Positions 29,105 to 40,554 of a stretch of DNA of 64,000 bases are shown here, piece after piece. The DNA comes from Moraxella canis (GTDB lineage Bacteria; Pseudomonadota; Gammaproteobacteria; Pseudomonadales; Moraxellaceae). Location of the stretch: positions 367,898 through 431,897 of the forward strand of contig NZ_MUXT01000001.1 in the NCBI RefSeq assembly GCF_002014965.1. The letters are read 5' to 3'. The notes beneath the pieces are model-generated. The model ran no database searches, was not told the origin of the DNA, and was given only the letters and a program-made list of their open reading frames with translations. How positions within the stretch are numbered: the first letter of the stretch is position 1; each line of letters opens with the position of its first letter. The position numbers were made by a program, and so were the translations under genes.

Positions 29105-29118
29105 TGAATATGATTTCA
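29105..29118. promoter_or_regulatory. Possible MetR operator upstream of metR
   Basis: TGAA and TTCA half-sites separated by 6 nt, 46 nt before metR. The classic MetR site has a 5-nt spacer, so this is only a near match. Confidence 0.25.
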
Positions 29119-29163
29119 TATTATGATAAAATAATGAAAAATTTTTAACCAATGGCTTTTGAT

Positions 29164-30051
29164 ATGCTAGAAATTCGCCACCTACAGATGATGAGCGCCC
29201 TTAAGCGCCACGGCTCACTTGCCACCACTGCCGATGAGATGAACCTCACTGCATCCGCCATCAGTCATCAGCTTAAAGAGCTTGAAAATTATTATGACAT
29301 CACGCTCGTCAATCGGCGCACCCGCCCTGTCAGCTTCACACCTGCAGGGTTGATTGTTTTGGAATTGGCTGACAGTATTTTGCCCCAAGTGGCACGCACC
29401 AAATCAGATATTAAAAGGCTGGCGCATGGTCAAGCAGGTAGGCTGCGTCTAGCAAGTGAATGCCATAGCTGCTTTGATTGGCTGATGCCCATCTTGAATG
29501 TCTATCGCAGTAGATACAGCGATGTGGAGCTTGATTTTACGACAGGTTTCGATCCTGAGCCACATCATATGCTGGTGGAAGGCGAGATTGATTTATTGAT
29601 CACCTCCAGTGACCTGCCCATTGATGGCATCAGCTATTTGCCACTGTTTACTTATGAAAGTCGGTTAGTGCTCGCCCCAGCGCATCGCTTGGCAAGCCAA
29701 GAGTTTATCAGCGCTTCTGACCTAAGTGATCAGACCCTGATCGCCTACCCTGTCGAAGAAAGTCGCTTGGATGTCATCGCCAAATTCCTTGCGCCCCAAG
29801 GTGTGGCACCTGCCAATATTCGCACCACAGAGCTTACCGCCATGTTGATTCAGCTGGTCGCCTCTGAGCGTGGCGTGGCGGCGCTGCCTGATTGGGTGGT
29901 AGCAGAATATGAGCGCAAAGGCTGGGTGGTGTCTCGTCCGCTTGGCACAGGTGTGCACTGTCAGCTGTATGCCGCCATTCGTGACAGCGACGCACGATTG
30001 GATTTTATGAAGGGATTTTTAGGCTTATTAAAAGACATCAAAAAGCCTTAA
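29164..30051 (+). CDS. metR: LysR-type regulator MetR
   Basis: Activator of methionine-biosynthesis genes that uses homocysteine as coinducer. The N-terminal helix-turn-helix (ALKRHGSLATTADEMNLTASAISHQLKELE) and the effector domain segments ECHSCFDWLMPIL, LVLAPAHRLA, YPVEESRLDV and GVAALPDWVV match MetR throughout. The ATG at 29164 (MLEIRHL) fits the family start; an ATG at 29152 adds four residues, and neither has a strong ribosome site. No met gene is adjacent. Confidence 0.93.
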   Translation: MLEIRHLQMMSALKRHGSLATTADEMNLTASAISHQLKELENYYDITLVNRRTRPVSFTPAGLIVLELADSILPQVARTKSDIKRLAHGQAGRLRLASECHSCFDWLMPILNVYRSRYSDVELDFTTGFDPEPHHMLVEGEIDLLITSSDLPIDGISYLPLFTYESRLVLAPAHRLASQEFISASDLSDQTLIAYPVEESRLDVIAKFLAPQGVAPANIRTTELTAMLIQLVASERGVAALPDWVVAEYERKGWVVSRPLGTGVHCQLYAAIRDSDARLDFMKGFLGLLKDIKKP

Positions 30052-30091
30052 TCTTAAGTTTTGGCTTGGTATCAGTCCAATCATACCAAAC

Positions 30092-30832
30092 TTAGGATAA
30101 ATACCAAGCCATCATTATAAGTGCAAATACTTCCGCAATCTCAACGCCTGCACCCAAGGTATCGCCAGTCACCCCGCCGATTCGGCGTACAAATACATAA
30201 CGCAAGTAGCCAATAATACCGATCAGCCCTACCACCAAACCTGCTGCCAAACCTGCTGGCAGCAGCCCCAAAGTGATCATATAGCTCATAATTACGATCA
30301 TCAAAATTGTTTTGTTATGATTAATCAAAGGCGAGCCCAAGCCTTGTGGTCGTATATAAGGCGTAGTCAATAACAGCATCAAAATACCAAGCCGCCCAAG
30401 CATGGGCACAAACATCAAGCCCATAGGCAGATTGAGCGACAAAAGACTATAAACGCCCGCCCATTTGAGCATGACGATACTAACAATCACCACCACACCC
30501 ATCGCGCCTGTGTGCACATCTTTCATGATATCAAGCGTGCGCTGTCTGTCGCCCAAGCCCCCCACCCAAGCATCTGCAGTATCCGCCAAGCCGTCCAAAT
30601 GCAGCCCACCTGTCAGATACACCCAAGCCGCCACGATCAGCGCACTTAAGAGCATGAGTGGCAAGCTTATCCACGTCATACCAAATAAAATCAGCCCAAT
30701 CAGCAGCCCCACCAAAGGATAAAACAGCAGTGATGCTGCATTTTGCTGATGGCTTGGCATCACAGGCAGCGTGAGTGGCAAAGTTGTTAAAAACTGCAGC
30801 GCGATCAGCAGTGGTATCATTAGGCGGATCAT
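30092..30832 (-). CDS. cobS: Adenosylcobinamide-GDP ribazoletransferase (cobalamin synthase)
   Basis: Integral membrane enzyme (246 residues, about six to seven helices) joining alpha-ribazole to adenosylcobinamide-GDP. The active-site segment LHLDGLADTADAWVGG near 76 and DVHTGAMG near 105 are diagnostic. Its ATG overlaps the stop of the cobC-like gene by 4 nt. Last gene of the minus-strand cobalamin salvage run. Confidence 0.95.
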   Translation of the reverse strand: MIRLMIPLLIALQFLTTLPLTLPVMPSHQQNAASLLFYPLVGLLIGLILFGMTWISLPLMLLSALIVAAWVYLTGGLHLDGLADTADAWVGGLGDRQRTLDIMKDVHTGAMGVVVIVSIVMLKWAGVYSLLSLNLPMGLMFVPMLGRLGILMLLLTTPYIRPQGLGSPLINHNKTILMIVIMSYMITLGLLPAGLAAGLVVGLIGIIGYLRYVFVRRIGGVTGDTLGAGVEIAEVFALIMMAWYLS

Positions 30833-31416
30833 ATTTTGAGCCTGCCTTGATGGTAGCCAAAGTGGTGCAGCTCGCCCAAGTCAGCAGGCATGGTCAAGAT
30901 GCTGTCTAATGACAAACCCTGAGCACGGCAATACAGATATTTGATCACGCCGCCATGACTGATCATACACACTTTTTGGTGATGATGCGTTTGGCAAATT
31001 TGTTCAATCTTAGCCAAACCTTCATCAATCCGCCGAGCAAACCGATATACCGATTCGCCATTGGGCGGTGTGAAGGCAGTTGGCGTCTGCCACCATATTG
31101 ATAAGTCATTGGGATATTTTTGGTACAAATCCGCCGTACGCTGCCCTTCCCACTCCCCAAAATCCATCTCTTGGAGCTCATCAAGCACCACCAAACCCAA
31201 CTTATATTGCAAGGCTTTTATTTTTGCAAAATCAAGGCAGCGAGATAGCGGCGAAGTGATGATCATCTGCCACTGATTGCTCAAAAAATTATCGTCAAAG
31301 CTGGCGTGCATCTGCGCCCAGCCTTTTTGGGTCAAGGCATCATCAGTGCGACCCCGCAATACCCCGCTTGTGAGTAGCCGAGTCTCGCCATGGCGTAAAA
31401 CAGACAAGCTGATCAT
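30829..31416 (-). CDS. cobC: Histidine phosphatase, probable alpha-ribazole phosphatase
   Basis: A 195-residue phosphoglycerate-mutase-like phosphatase. The catalytic LRHGET motif is at residues 7-12, and the second histidine lies in MISHGGVIKYL near 152. Position between cobT and cobS, with 4-nt overlaps to both, points to dephosphorylation of alpha-ribazole-5'-phosphate. The specific substrate is an inference from context. Confidence 0.88.
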   Translation of the reverse strand: MISLSVLRHGETRLLTSGVLRGRTDDALTQKGWAQMHASFDDNFLSNQWQMIITSPLSRCLDFAKIKALQYKLGLVVLDELQEMDFGEWEGQRTADLYQKYPNDLSIWWQTPTAFTPPNGESVYRFARRIDEGLAKIEQICQTHHHQKVCMISHGGVIKYLYCRAQGLSLDSILTMPADLGELHHFGYHQGRLKI

Positions 31417-32450
31417 GAGCGGTCACTGACGCCTGCTTCATCGAAGGTCGACATATCACGATGCACCGTACACGCCAGCTGAATGATCCCAAATGCTGTC
31501 ATCGCGCCCGTCCCTTCGCCAAGCCTTAGCCCCAGATCAATCAATGGTCGTGCTTCTAAGGCATCAAGCACCAGCTGATTACCGTATTCTGCCGATTTGT
31601 GCGAAAATAGCATATAGTCACGGACACCAGGATTAATACGCACAGCGCACAAGGCACAGACCGCAGAGATAAATCCGCCAATGATCACAGGCATTCCTAA
31701 CTGAGCAGCGCGCAGATATGCCCCCACCATCGCTGCCATCTCAAAGCCTGCCACTGATTGTAGATAGGTCAGCGGCTCATTATGTTGATACAAGTCAATG
31801 GCTTGGTCAATGACAGCTCGTTTAAAGTTAAAAGTGGCTTCATCAATACCTGTACCAAGACCGGTTAATTGATCCGCGCGCTCACCCAAAAGCAGCCCCG
31901 CCAGAACCGATGATGACGTGGTATTACCAATACCCATCTCGCCTGCAATATAAATATCTGCGCCCAATGCGACCGCCTCTTCGACGCTGTTTTTGCCGAT
32001 AACGAGTGCACGCTGACAATCATCATCACTCATGGCAGCGCGCTCCAAAAAATTATGCGTACTTGGCGCGATCGGCTGCTGATCGATGCCATGCGCCTCA
32101 TACGCACCGCCCAAAGTGCCGCAGTCAATGACTCGGCTAATCGCCCCATAATGGCGTGCCATCACACTGATACACGCCCCGCCTTGAGCAAAATTATAAA
32201 GCATCTGACGGGTCACAGTCTGCGGATACGCTGACACGCCAAGACTTGCGATGCCATGATCGCCGGCAAACGTACACATATACGGCTTATCGGCAGTTGG
32301 GCACACCTTGCCTTGCATACCCGCAAGCTGAATCACCACAGTTTCCATCTCACCCAAAGAACCTGCCGGCTTGGTTAATTTGTCTTGGCGTTTTTGAGCC
32401 TGCGTGCGCATATGTTGGTTGATTGGCTTGGTTGGATCAAGATACCACAT
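31413..32450 (-). CDS. cobT: Nicotinate-nucleotide--dimethylbenzimidazole phosphoribosyltransferase
   Basis: Makes alpha-ribazole phosphate from a lower-ligand base and nicotinate mononucleotide. KPAGSLGEME near 27, FAGDHGIASLGVSAYPQ near 67, the GEMGIGNTTSSS motif near 170 and the C-terminal LGLRLGEGTGAM near 310, holding the catalytic Glu, are all present in 345 residues. It overlaps cobC by 4 nt and follows cobU after an 82-bp gap with a small GCTCA/TGAGC hairpin. Confidence 0.96.
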   Translation of the reverse strand: MWYLDPTKPINQHMRTQAQKRQDKLTKPAGSLGEMETVVIQLAGMQGKVCPTADKPYMCTFAGDHGIASLGVSAYPQTVTRQMLYNFAQGGACISVMARHYGAISRVIDCGTLGGAYEAHGIDQQPIAPSTHNFLERAAMSDDDCQRALVIGKNSVEEAVALGADIYIAGEMGIGNTTSSSVLAGLLLGERADQLTGLGTGIDEATFNFKRAVIDQAIDLYQHNEPLTYLQSVAGFEMAAMVGAYLRAAQLGMPVIIGGFISAVCALCAVRINPGVRDYMLFSHKSAEYGNQLVLDALEARPLIDLGLRLGEGTGAMTAFGIIQLACTVHRDMSTFDEAGVSDRS

Positions 32451-32532
32451 ATTTCCTCGATAAATCAGTCGCTCAAATCAGTGAGCATAATATGTCAAAA
32501 AATTCAAATCATCTTAAGTTTCAAAAGCCAAA

Positions 32533-33048
32533 TCAGCCTTTTAAGGTCATCGGTAAACCCGCCACACAAAAAATCACCTGATCTGCTTTTGCCGCTATGG
32601 CTTGATGTAAAAATCCAATCTCATCCACAAATCGACGCGTAAGCTTGCCCATTGGAACGACGCCTAAACCTGTTTCATTGCTCACCATGATCACATCGGC
32701 TTTTGTTGATGTTAAATGATCTAAAAAGTCATTTTTATATTTATCAAATAATTTATCATCAAGCATTAATAAATTAGACATCCATAGTGTCAAGCAGTCA
32801 ATCAAAATCACAACCTGATCATCAAAATGCTGTAAGTAATGCGCCAAATCTACAGGTGTCTCGATGGTCTGCCAATGGCTTGGACGGTCGTTTTGATGGC
32901 GCAAGATTCTATGGTGCATCTCATCGTCATCAGCTTTGGCGGTCGCCACATATATCACGCGCTTACCAGTTTGTTCAAGCTGTTTGGCAAGCGCTTCAGC
33001 GTGGCGAGATTTACCTGATCGAGCACCGCCCAAGACAAGCGTTAGCAT
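32533..33048 (-). CDS. cobU: Bifunctional adenosylcobinamide kinase / guanylyltransferase
   Basis: Phosphorylates and guanylates adenosylcobinamide. 171 residues with the P-loop LGGARSGKSRHAE at residues 6-18, VYVATAKADDDEM, and the RPSHWQTIE segment with the nucleotidyl-accepting region, then VMVSNETGLGVVPMGKLTRRFVDE. The ATG lies inside the 3' end of the 2H-phosphoesterase gene (7-nt overlap), so translation is probably coupled. Confidence 0.95.
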   Translation of the reverse strand: MLTLVLGGARSGKSRHAEALAKQLEQTGKRVIYVATAKADDDEMHHRILRHQNDRPSHWQTIETPVDLAHYLQHFDDQVVILIDCLTLWMSNLLMLDDKLFDKYKNDFLDHLTSTKADVIMVSNETGLGVVPMGKLTRRFVDEIGFLHQAIAAKADQVIFCVAGLPMTLKG

Positions 33049-33686
33049 GAGTCATTCTCCAAAGTTGGCGACAAAGATATGCGATACAAGGCTGTTAATT
33101 GACCTTGCAGCTGATTGGGATCATAGTAGCCCACAGTCAGCGTCTTGACCCTAAAATCGATATCTCGGGTCTGAAGCGGTGTCAGCAGCGGTAATACATC
33201 ACCGCTACTAAAGCTGCTGCGATAAAACCCCAAAGTAATGTGTGGATGATAGTCACTGGGAGCAATCTCGGGCTTAATGACACTGAGTGCTTGACGGATT
33301 TTTAGTAGCGTGTCGGTGGGGTGAATGGCGATGAATAAGCTGTTTAAAAATCCATCAATGCGATCTAGCGTCAATCCAAAAGGCGACAGGTTTAACGCTT
33401 GGACAGCTTGGATCTGCGCATCGATTTGTGATGCTGTGCAGTCATCATCATAGTATGGCTCATCCACCAAAAACCCATTAACAAATAGCGTGATATGCCA
33501 CTGCCTGTGATAGCCTGGAGTTAAAATATCATCAAACAGCCGCTGATATTCTTGGCAACACTGTGACACCAGCTTGTCATCAATTTCGATATACCAAACA
33601 ACATAACGGCGGCGACCTTTGTGCCATGCTTGATAATCAGCACAGACATCCAAGCCAACCAACTGGGTATCAGCAGGCAGTAGCAT
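33042..33686 (-). CDS. 2H phosphoesterase superfamily protein (2'-5' RNA ligase-like)
   Basis: A 214-residue protein with both catalytic signatures of the 2H superfamily: HITLFV near residue 64 and HITLGF near residue 150. Members act on 2'-5' or cyclic phosphodiester bonds in RNA or nucleotides; the substrate here is unknown. It begins 4 nt after tsaD and its stop overlaps the cobU start by 7 nt, so it sits between a tRNA-modification gene and cobalamin salvage genes in one transcription unit. I cannot say which pathway it serves. Confidence 0.78.
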   Translation of the reverse strand: MLLPADTQLVGLDVCADYQAWHKGRRRYVVWYIEIDDKLVSQCCQEYQRLFDDILTPGYHRQWHITLFVNGFLVDEPYYDDDCTASQIDAQIQAVQALNLSPFGLTLDRIDGFLNSLFIAIHPTDTLLKIRQALSVIKPEIAPSDYHPHITLGFYRSSFSSGDVLPLLTPLQTRDIDFRVKTLTVGYYDPNQLQGQLTALYRISLSPTLENDSC

Positions 33687-33690
33687 ATAT

Positions 33691-34725
33691 TCAGACGCTG
33701 AGCGTGGTCATATCCCAGCGCGGCACGCAGCGCACCGACAAATCATCGGCTTGACCTTGCTGAAGCCTACAAAAGCCAGCATACGCGATCATTGCGCCAT
33801 TATCCGTGCACAGCTCAGTTGGAGCGTAGTACACCGATGCATTGATTTTTTGAAGTTCAGATTCTAGCGCCGAGCGTAGCGCCTGATTGGCAGATACACC
33901 CCCTGCGATGACCAACTGATCCAAGCCTGTCGTCTTTAATGCTTTAACGCATTTTTTGACCAAAGTATCCACTACCGCAAACTGAAAGCTGGCGGCGATG
34001 TCCGCACGGATGCTTGGGTCGCTGTCAGAGCCTGGAGTGTCTTTGATCAAATTATGCGCTGCGGTTTTCATGCCACTGAATGAAAAATCAAGCCCTTTAT
34101 GCAGCATTGGTCTGGGTAGGTCGTAGGCATGTGGATTACCGCCTTTGGCTAATTTTTCAACATTTGGTCCGCCAGGATAGGGCAAGCTTAGCATTTTAGC
34201 GGTTTTATCAAAGCATTCGCCCACCGCATCATCAATGGATTCGCCCAAGATCTGATAATCGCCCACCCCATCAGCGCGCACAAGCATGGTGTGACCGCCT
34301 GAGACAAGCAGGCACACAAAAGGAAATCTCGGCGGATGATCACTAGCCAACAGCGGTGCAAGCAGATGCCCTTCCATATGGTGCACCCCGATCGCTGGCA
34401 CATCAAGTCCATACGCCAGCGTCCGCCCAAACAGCGCTCCCGTCATCAAAGCCCCAATCAGACCAGGTCCTTTGGTATAAGCAACCGCATCAATCTGCGA
34501 CTGATCAATCCCTGACTGCTCAAGCAGCTGCTGATATAGCGGCACCAGTTTGCGGATATGATCGCGACTCGCCAGCTCTGGCACCACGCCGCCGTAAGTT
34601 GCGTGTAGCTCAATTTGACTGTACAGCACTTGTGCAAGCACGCCGCCCTTACCGTCATTCAGCTCGCTGTCATAGATCGCAAGCCCCGTCTCATCACACG
34701 AGGTCTCAAGCCCCAATACCTTCAT
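33691..34725 (-). CDS. tsaD: tRNA N6-threonylcarbamoyladenosine synthase component TsaD
   Basis: Transfers threonylcarbamoyl to A37 of ANN-decoding tRNAs with TsaB and TsaE. The ASKHA-fold starts [19 protein letters not shown]; metal-binding histidines are in [13 protein letters not shown] near 108, and [17 protein letters not shown] and [13 protein letters not shown] are present. 344 residues. An extended -10 element lies 34 nt upstream. It appears to lead the tsaD-2H-cobU-cobT-cobC-cobS run. Confidence 0.97.
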   Translation of the reverse strand: MKVLGLETSCDETGLAIYDSELNDGKGGVLAQVLYSQIELHATYGGVVPELASRDHIRKLVPLYQQLLEQSGIDQSQIDAVAYTKGPGLIGALMTGALFGRTLAYGLDVPAIGVHHMEGHLLAPLLASDHPPRFPFVCLLVSGGHTMLVRADGVGDYQILGESIDDAVGECFDKTAKMLSLPYPGGPNVEKLAKGGNPHAYDLPRPMLHKGLDFSFSGMKTAAHNLIKDTPGSDSDPSIRADIAASFQFAVVDTLVKKCVKALKTTGLDQLVIAGGVSANQALRSALESELQKINASVYYAPTELCTDNGAMIAYAGFCRLQQGQADDLSVRCVPRWDMTTLSV

Positions 34726-34758
34726 AATTCATTCTCAATTGTCATTATTTTGCTTGCT

Positions 34759-34767
34759 ATTATAGCA
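34759..34767 (-). promoter_or_regulatory. Extended -10 promoter element for tsaD
   Basis: TGCTATAAT on the minus strand, 34 nt before the tsaD ATG; no good -35 hexamer is visible, as expected for an extended -10 promoter. Confidence 0.5.
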
Positions 34768-37595
<2,828 letters not shown>

Positions 37596-37610
37596 AGACA
37601 AGCCTAAAAA

Positions 37611-37640
37611 AATATCCCAAACCTTTGGGATATTTTTTAT
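37611..37640 (+). terminator. Intrinsic terminator after icd
   Basis: AATATCCCAAA (37611-37621) pairs with TTTGGGATATT (37624-37634), followed by T-rich sequence. Confidence 0.8.
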
Positions 37641-37656
37641 TTAGTCTTCCTAAAAT

Positions 37657-37692
37657 AAAAAACCACGCCTATCTTGATAGGCGTGGTTTTTT
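37657..37692 (-). terminator. Bidirectional terminator between icd and the Balon-like gene
   Basis: A perfect 17-bp inverted repeat (37657-37673 with 37676-37692) with a short loop, A-run and T-run on either side. It can stop transcription from both convergent genes. Confidence 0.9.
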
Positions 37693-37723
37693 AGTCATTG
37701 ATCTAATCAATGAATCCAATCAA

Positions 37724-38833
37724 TTAGTAGCGAGTAATCAATGCGATTGGCTCTTTTTCGCTCATCTGATCACGCGGTACAAACACAACTTCACCACCAT
37801 TATGATCAACCAATTCAATGATTTCTGCCACCGCATCATCATTCACGCCTTCATCTGAAGCATTCTCAGCGACCAACAAAGTTGCATTTTGTTCATCAAT
37901 CGTCGCAGGCACGCTATGACCTTGGCGAACCAATAGCATCACGGCATTGCCTTCAACTGCAGAGCGATAGATTTGCTGAAGATCCGTGCGTACCATTTTT
38001 TCGTTTCGCGCTTTTTCAAGTTCGCCTTGAGCATTTTCGTAACGAGTTTTGCGCTTATCTTCAACCAATTCTTGAACACCGTCAATGATTTCTTGGGCGC
38101 TGCCATCTTTGAGATGTGGCAAGTTATCAACCTTACCCAAAATGATTGATGGATTATCACACACTTGCTCATAAAAACCCAATGTACGCGAATCACCGAC
38201 CAAAATCACAGGCAGTGGCGATGCGTTATGAATACGCTGCAAGCTCTTATCGACGCGATTCATAAACTCTTTTAAATAGCTGTGATCGTCTGACGATCCT
38301 GTGCGATCCGATTTACTGCCTGTTGGTAGCGTAGTGTTTTTGATTGGGAAAGACAGCTCATCTTGATTTTCTTGGCGCGGACTGCTGCCAATGACTTCTT
38401 TAACCAACACATTATTGACACCGACAAGCAAGCGGGCGTTTTCGCTAGTCACAACCAGCACATAGTAATTTACCGCTTCTGACAGATCACGCATCAGATC
38501 GCGCGTCGCAAATTTATTACCGATGATCACGCGCTCTTTGGCGTCAAAAGGCAGGCGAAGCACTTCGGCGCTAGAATCTGTCGCAAAAATCGCCAACATA
38601 TCCAAATTATAGTTATGATCAAGCTCATCAGTTTGGGCAGTGATGTTAGCTAAGATGGCATCAGCCGTGCGTTTGTCATATTCTTCCGTGATACGATCTT
38701 CAGCAATTTTTAACTGATTTTTTAAAGCGATGGCATCTTGCTCATTTTCAGGATGCGTGCGATGGGTCTTAACAAAGATACTGACCGCAGGATTGGCTTG
38801 GGTTTGTCTTAATTGCTTTAGTGTCGTTTTCAT
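37724..38833 (-). CDS. Balon-type ribosome hibernation factor (bacterial aeRF1-like, BaeRF family)
   Basis: A 369-residue soluble protein that I recognise as the AOC03_06830/Balon family, bacterial homologues of archaeo-eukaryotic release factor aRF1/Pelota. The N-terminal segment VSIFVKTHRTHPENEQD with LKNQLKIAEDRI matches the BaeRF family-3 pattern; a DMLAIFATDSSAEVLRLPFD strand pair and YYVLVVTSENARLLVG follow, and the C-terminal domain (about 235-369) has the AVEGNAVMLLVRQG and VDHNGGEVVFVP elements. Balon binds the A site of idle ribosomes with EF-Tu in Psychrobacter. It is monocistronic, with a strong AGGAG site 6 nt before ATG and an AT-rich leader. Assignment is from memory of the family, not a search. 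Confidence 0.82.
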   Translation of the reverse strand: MKTTLKQLRQTQANPAVSIFVKTHRTHPENEQDAIALKNQLKIAEDRITEEYDKRTADAILANITAQTDELDHNYNLDMLAIFATDSSAEVLRLPFDAKERVIIGNKFATRDLMRDLSEAVNYYVLVVTSENARLLVGVNNVLVKEVIGSSPRQENQDELSFPIKNTTLPTGSKSDRTGSSDDHSYLKEFMNRVDKSLQRIHNASPLPVILVGDSRTLGFYEQVCDNPSIILGKVDNLPHLKDGSAQEIIDGVQELVEDKRKTRYENAQGELEKARNEKMVRTDLQQIYRSAVEGNAVMLLVRQGHSVPATIDEQNATLLVAENASDEGVNDDAVAEIIELVDHNGGEVVFVPRDQMSEKEPIALITRY

Positions 38834-39154
38834 GTATTTCTCCTATAAATTTTTCCGTTCATCACTCATCGCTTTATTTGCTGATTAATTCTAAAAACTT
38901 AGTTATAAATTTCATAAATTGATATAAGTTCATGAATTAACAGATCAAATTGTGATGTGATGATTTGAGTATAACAACTCTCTCCCAGCCTGCGTAGGCG
39001 ATTTTGTGCGCTTTTTGCCCTTGATGCGTTATTTTATGTTAGTTTCTTACCCCCATGAAACACTGTGTACCTTAGGGGTGATCAAGGTAAGATATTAGTT
39101 AAATTTTTTAAATGATCAAACCACTTAACCATGGCTAAATTTTACTCGTAAAAA
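38834..39154 (-). promoter_or_regulatory. Upstream region of the Balon-like gene
   Basis: This 320-bp gap holds no gene. On the minus strand a TTATACT -10-like element (about 38970-38977) would give an AT-rich leader of roughly 135 nt before the AGGAG site. A short palindrome GCCTGCGTAGGC lies just upstream at about 38989-39000. No clear -35 hexamer is seen, and which sigma factor acts here cannot be decided. Confidence 0.3.
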
Positions 39155-39180
39155 TCCCCAAAACCAACAGGCTTTGGGGA
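39150..39180 (-). terminator. Intrinsic terminator after hemH
   Basis: On the minus strand an 8-bp stem (39173-39180 with 39155-39162) is followed by TTTTT. Confidence 0.85.
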
Positions 39181-39211
39181 ACTAGCAAGTTTTCGTAATT
39201 CATCTTTGAAC

Positions 39212-40177
39212 TTATAAATATTTTTTAATCACATTTGCCATCATCTGAATGTGCAGCGGATCCGTATTTAATGCAGGAATATAGTCATAAGCTCGCCCCC
39301 CTGCCTCTAAGAAATTATCCCTATTTTCAACGGCAAGCTCTTCGAGCGTCTCAAGGCAGTCAGCAGAAAATGCTGGACTCATAACCTGCACAGAAAGCCC
39401 TGACGCACCCCACTCAGCAAGCAGCTCGTCAGTGTATGGCTTTAGCCATTCTTGGGCACCAAAACGCGACTGGAAACTGATCGCCCATGCATCCATCGGC
39501 AAACCTAAGCGATCTGCTAACAAAACTGCCGTGGTTCGACATTGTTCAGGATATGGATCGCCTTTATCTGCATAGGGCTTGGGGATACCATGAAAACTCA
39601 TCAAAAGCTTATCAGCGCGCCCATGCTCCGCCCAGTAGCGCTCAACAGACTGCGCCAATGCTTCGATATAATCAGGATGATCGTGGTAATCCTTGATAAA
39701 GTTTAGGTCAGGTACATTTCTGGTGTTTAATAGTAGCTTGGCAATTTTATCAAAGGCGGCAGCCGTTGAAGTGGCTGAATACTGCGGAAAAAGCGGCAAA
39801 ATAATGAAAGACTCCACGCCCTGCGACATCAAATCCGTCATCACCGATTTGACAGAAGGATTGCCATAAGTGGTTGCAGGATGGACAGGTATATCAATGC
39901 CCTGCTGGGCAAGAAGATCCTGTAGGTCTTTAGCTTGATTTTTGAGTATCACCAATAACGGTGAGCCGCCGTCCATCCACACACTTTGATAGGCGTGGGC
40001 GACACGCTTAGGTCTGGTCGTCAGCACAAAGCAATTTAAAATCACCTGCCAAATCACTTTGGGGATTTCGATCACGCGCGTATCGCTCAAAAATTCACGC
40101 AAATAACGACGCACCGCGTCAGGCGTTGGGGCATCTGGCGTACCCAAATTAACCAGGAGTATGGCTGTTTTTTTCAT
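39212..40177 (-). CDS. hemH: Ferrochelatase
   Basis: Inserts Fe(II) into protoporphyrin IX, last step of protohaem synthesis. 321 residues from the ATG at 40177: LLVNLGTPDAPTPDAVRRYLREFLSD at the start, YGNPSV, the ILPLFPQYSATSTAAAFD signature, SFHGIPKPYADKGDPY with the catalytic His, and SPAFSADCLETLEEL near the C-terminus. The open frame extends 21 nt further. It lies 86 bp downstream of the anti-sigma gene on the same strand. Confidence 0.95.
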   Translation of the reverse strand: MKKTAILLVNLGTPDAPTPDAVRRYLREFLSDTRVIEIPKVIWQVILNCFVLTTRPKRVAHAYQSVWMDGGSPLLVILKNQAKDLQDLLAQQGIDIPVHPATTYGNPSVKSVMTDLMSQGVESFIILPLFPQYSATSTAAAFDKIAKLLLNTRNVPDLNFIKDYHDHPDYIEALAQSVERYWAEHGRADKLLMSFHGIPKPYADKGDPYPEQCRTTAVLLADRLGLPMDAWAISFQSRFGAQEWLKPYTDELLAEWGASGLSVQVMSPAFSADCLETLEELAVENRDNFLEAGGRAYDYIPALNTDPLHIQMMANVIKKYL

Positions 40178-40263
40178 AAGGCAAAACAAATTAAGCAAAG
40201 TTTGATTTTATCATTTTTTTAATAAAAAATCTCAGCCAAACTTAGGATTTATCATTAACTTTA

Positions 40264-40509
40264 TCAATCATAGCTTTTGGATGTTTTGGTTGGTGCGCTT
40301 GTCTGATCGAGTGATGCTGTCTTTGTGATTGAGGTTTTACCAGCTCTATGATGACGCACAAGCTGCCTAATCAGTTGGTTGTTTTGCTCAAATGTCCGAC
40401 ACTTTTTACAAATCATCAAATGTGTCTTAACCGCCAATTTTTCTGAGGCGCTCAATGATTCTTCATATGAGCGGCTAATCAGCTCTGTTGTTTTTTGGCA
40501 ATTTGCCAT
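40264..40509 (-). CDS. Small zinc-binding anti-sigma factor (zf-HC2 type)
   Basis: An 81-residue protein from the ATG at 40509 with the zinc anti-sigma pattern: C4 near the start, then H30-x3-C34-x2-C37 (THLMICKKC) after the helix EESLSASEKLAVK. No membrane segment is visible, so it would be a cytoplasmic sensor of the ChrR/RsrA-like group. The frame opens with a TTG directly after the sigma-factor stop, which would give 96 residues; the start is uncertain. It follows its sigma factor, as is usual, and should hold the sigma inactive until metal or redox stress. Confidence 0.8.
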   Translation of the reverse strand: MANCQKTTELISRSYEESLSASEKLAVKTHLMICKKCRTFEQNNQLIRQLVRHHRAGKTSITKTASLDQTSAPTKTSKSYD

Positions 40510-40554
40510 AAATTTTATCATAAATTTAAGCACTTTATTAAAATCTTGGAGCAA

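Noticed and set aside
32451..32532. Cobalamin riboswitch between cobU and cobT
   Set aside because: The 82-bp gap is too short and shows only a small hairpin; no B12-box pattern was seen.
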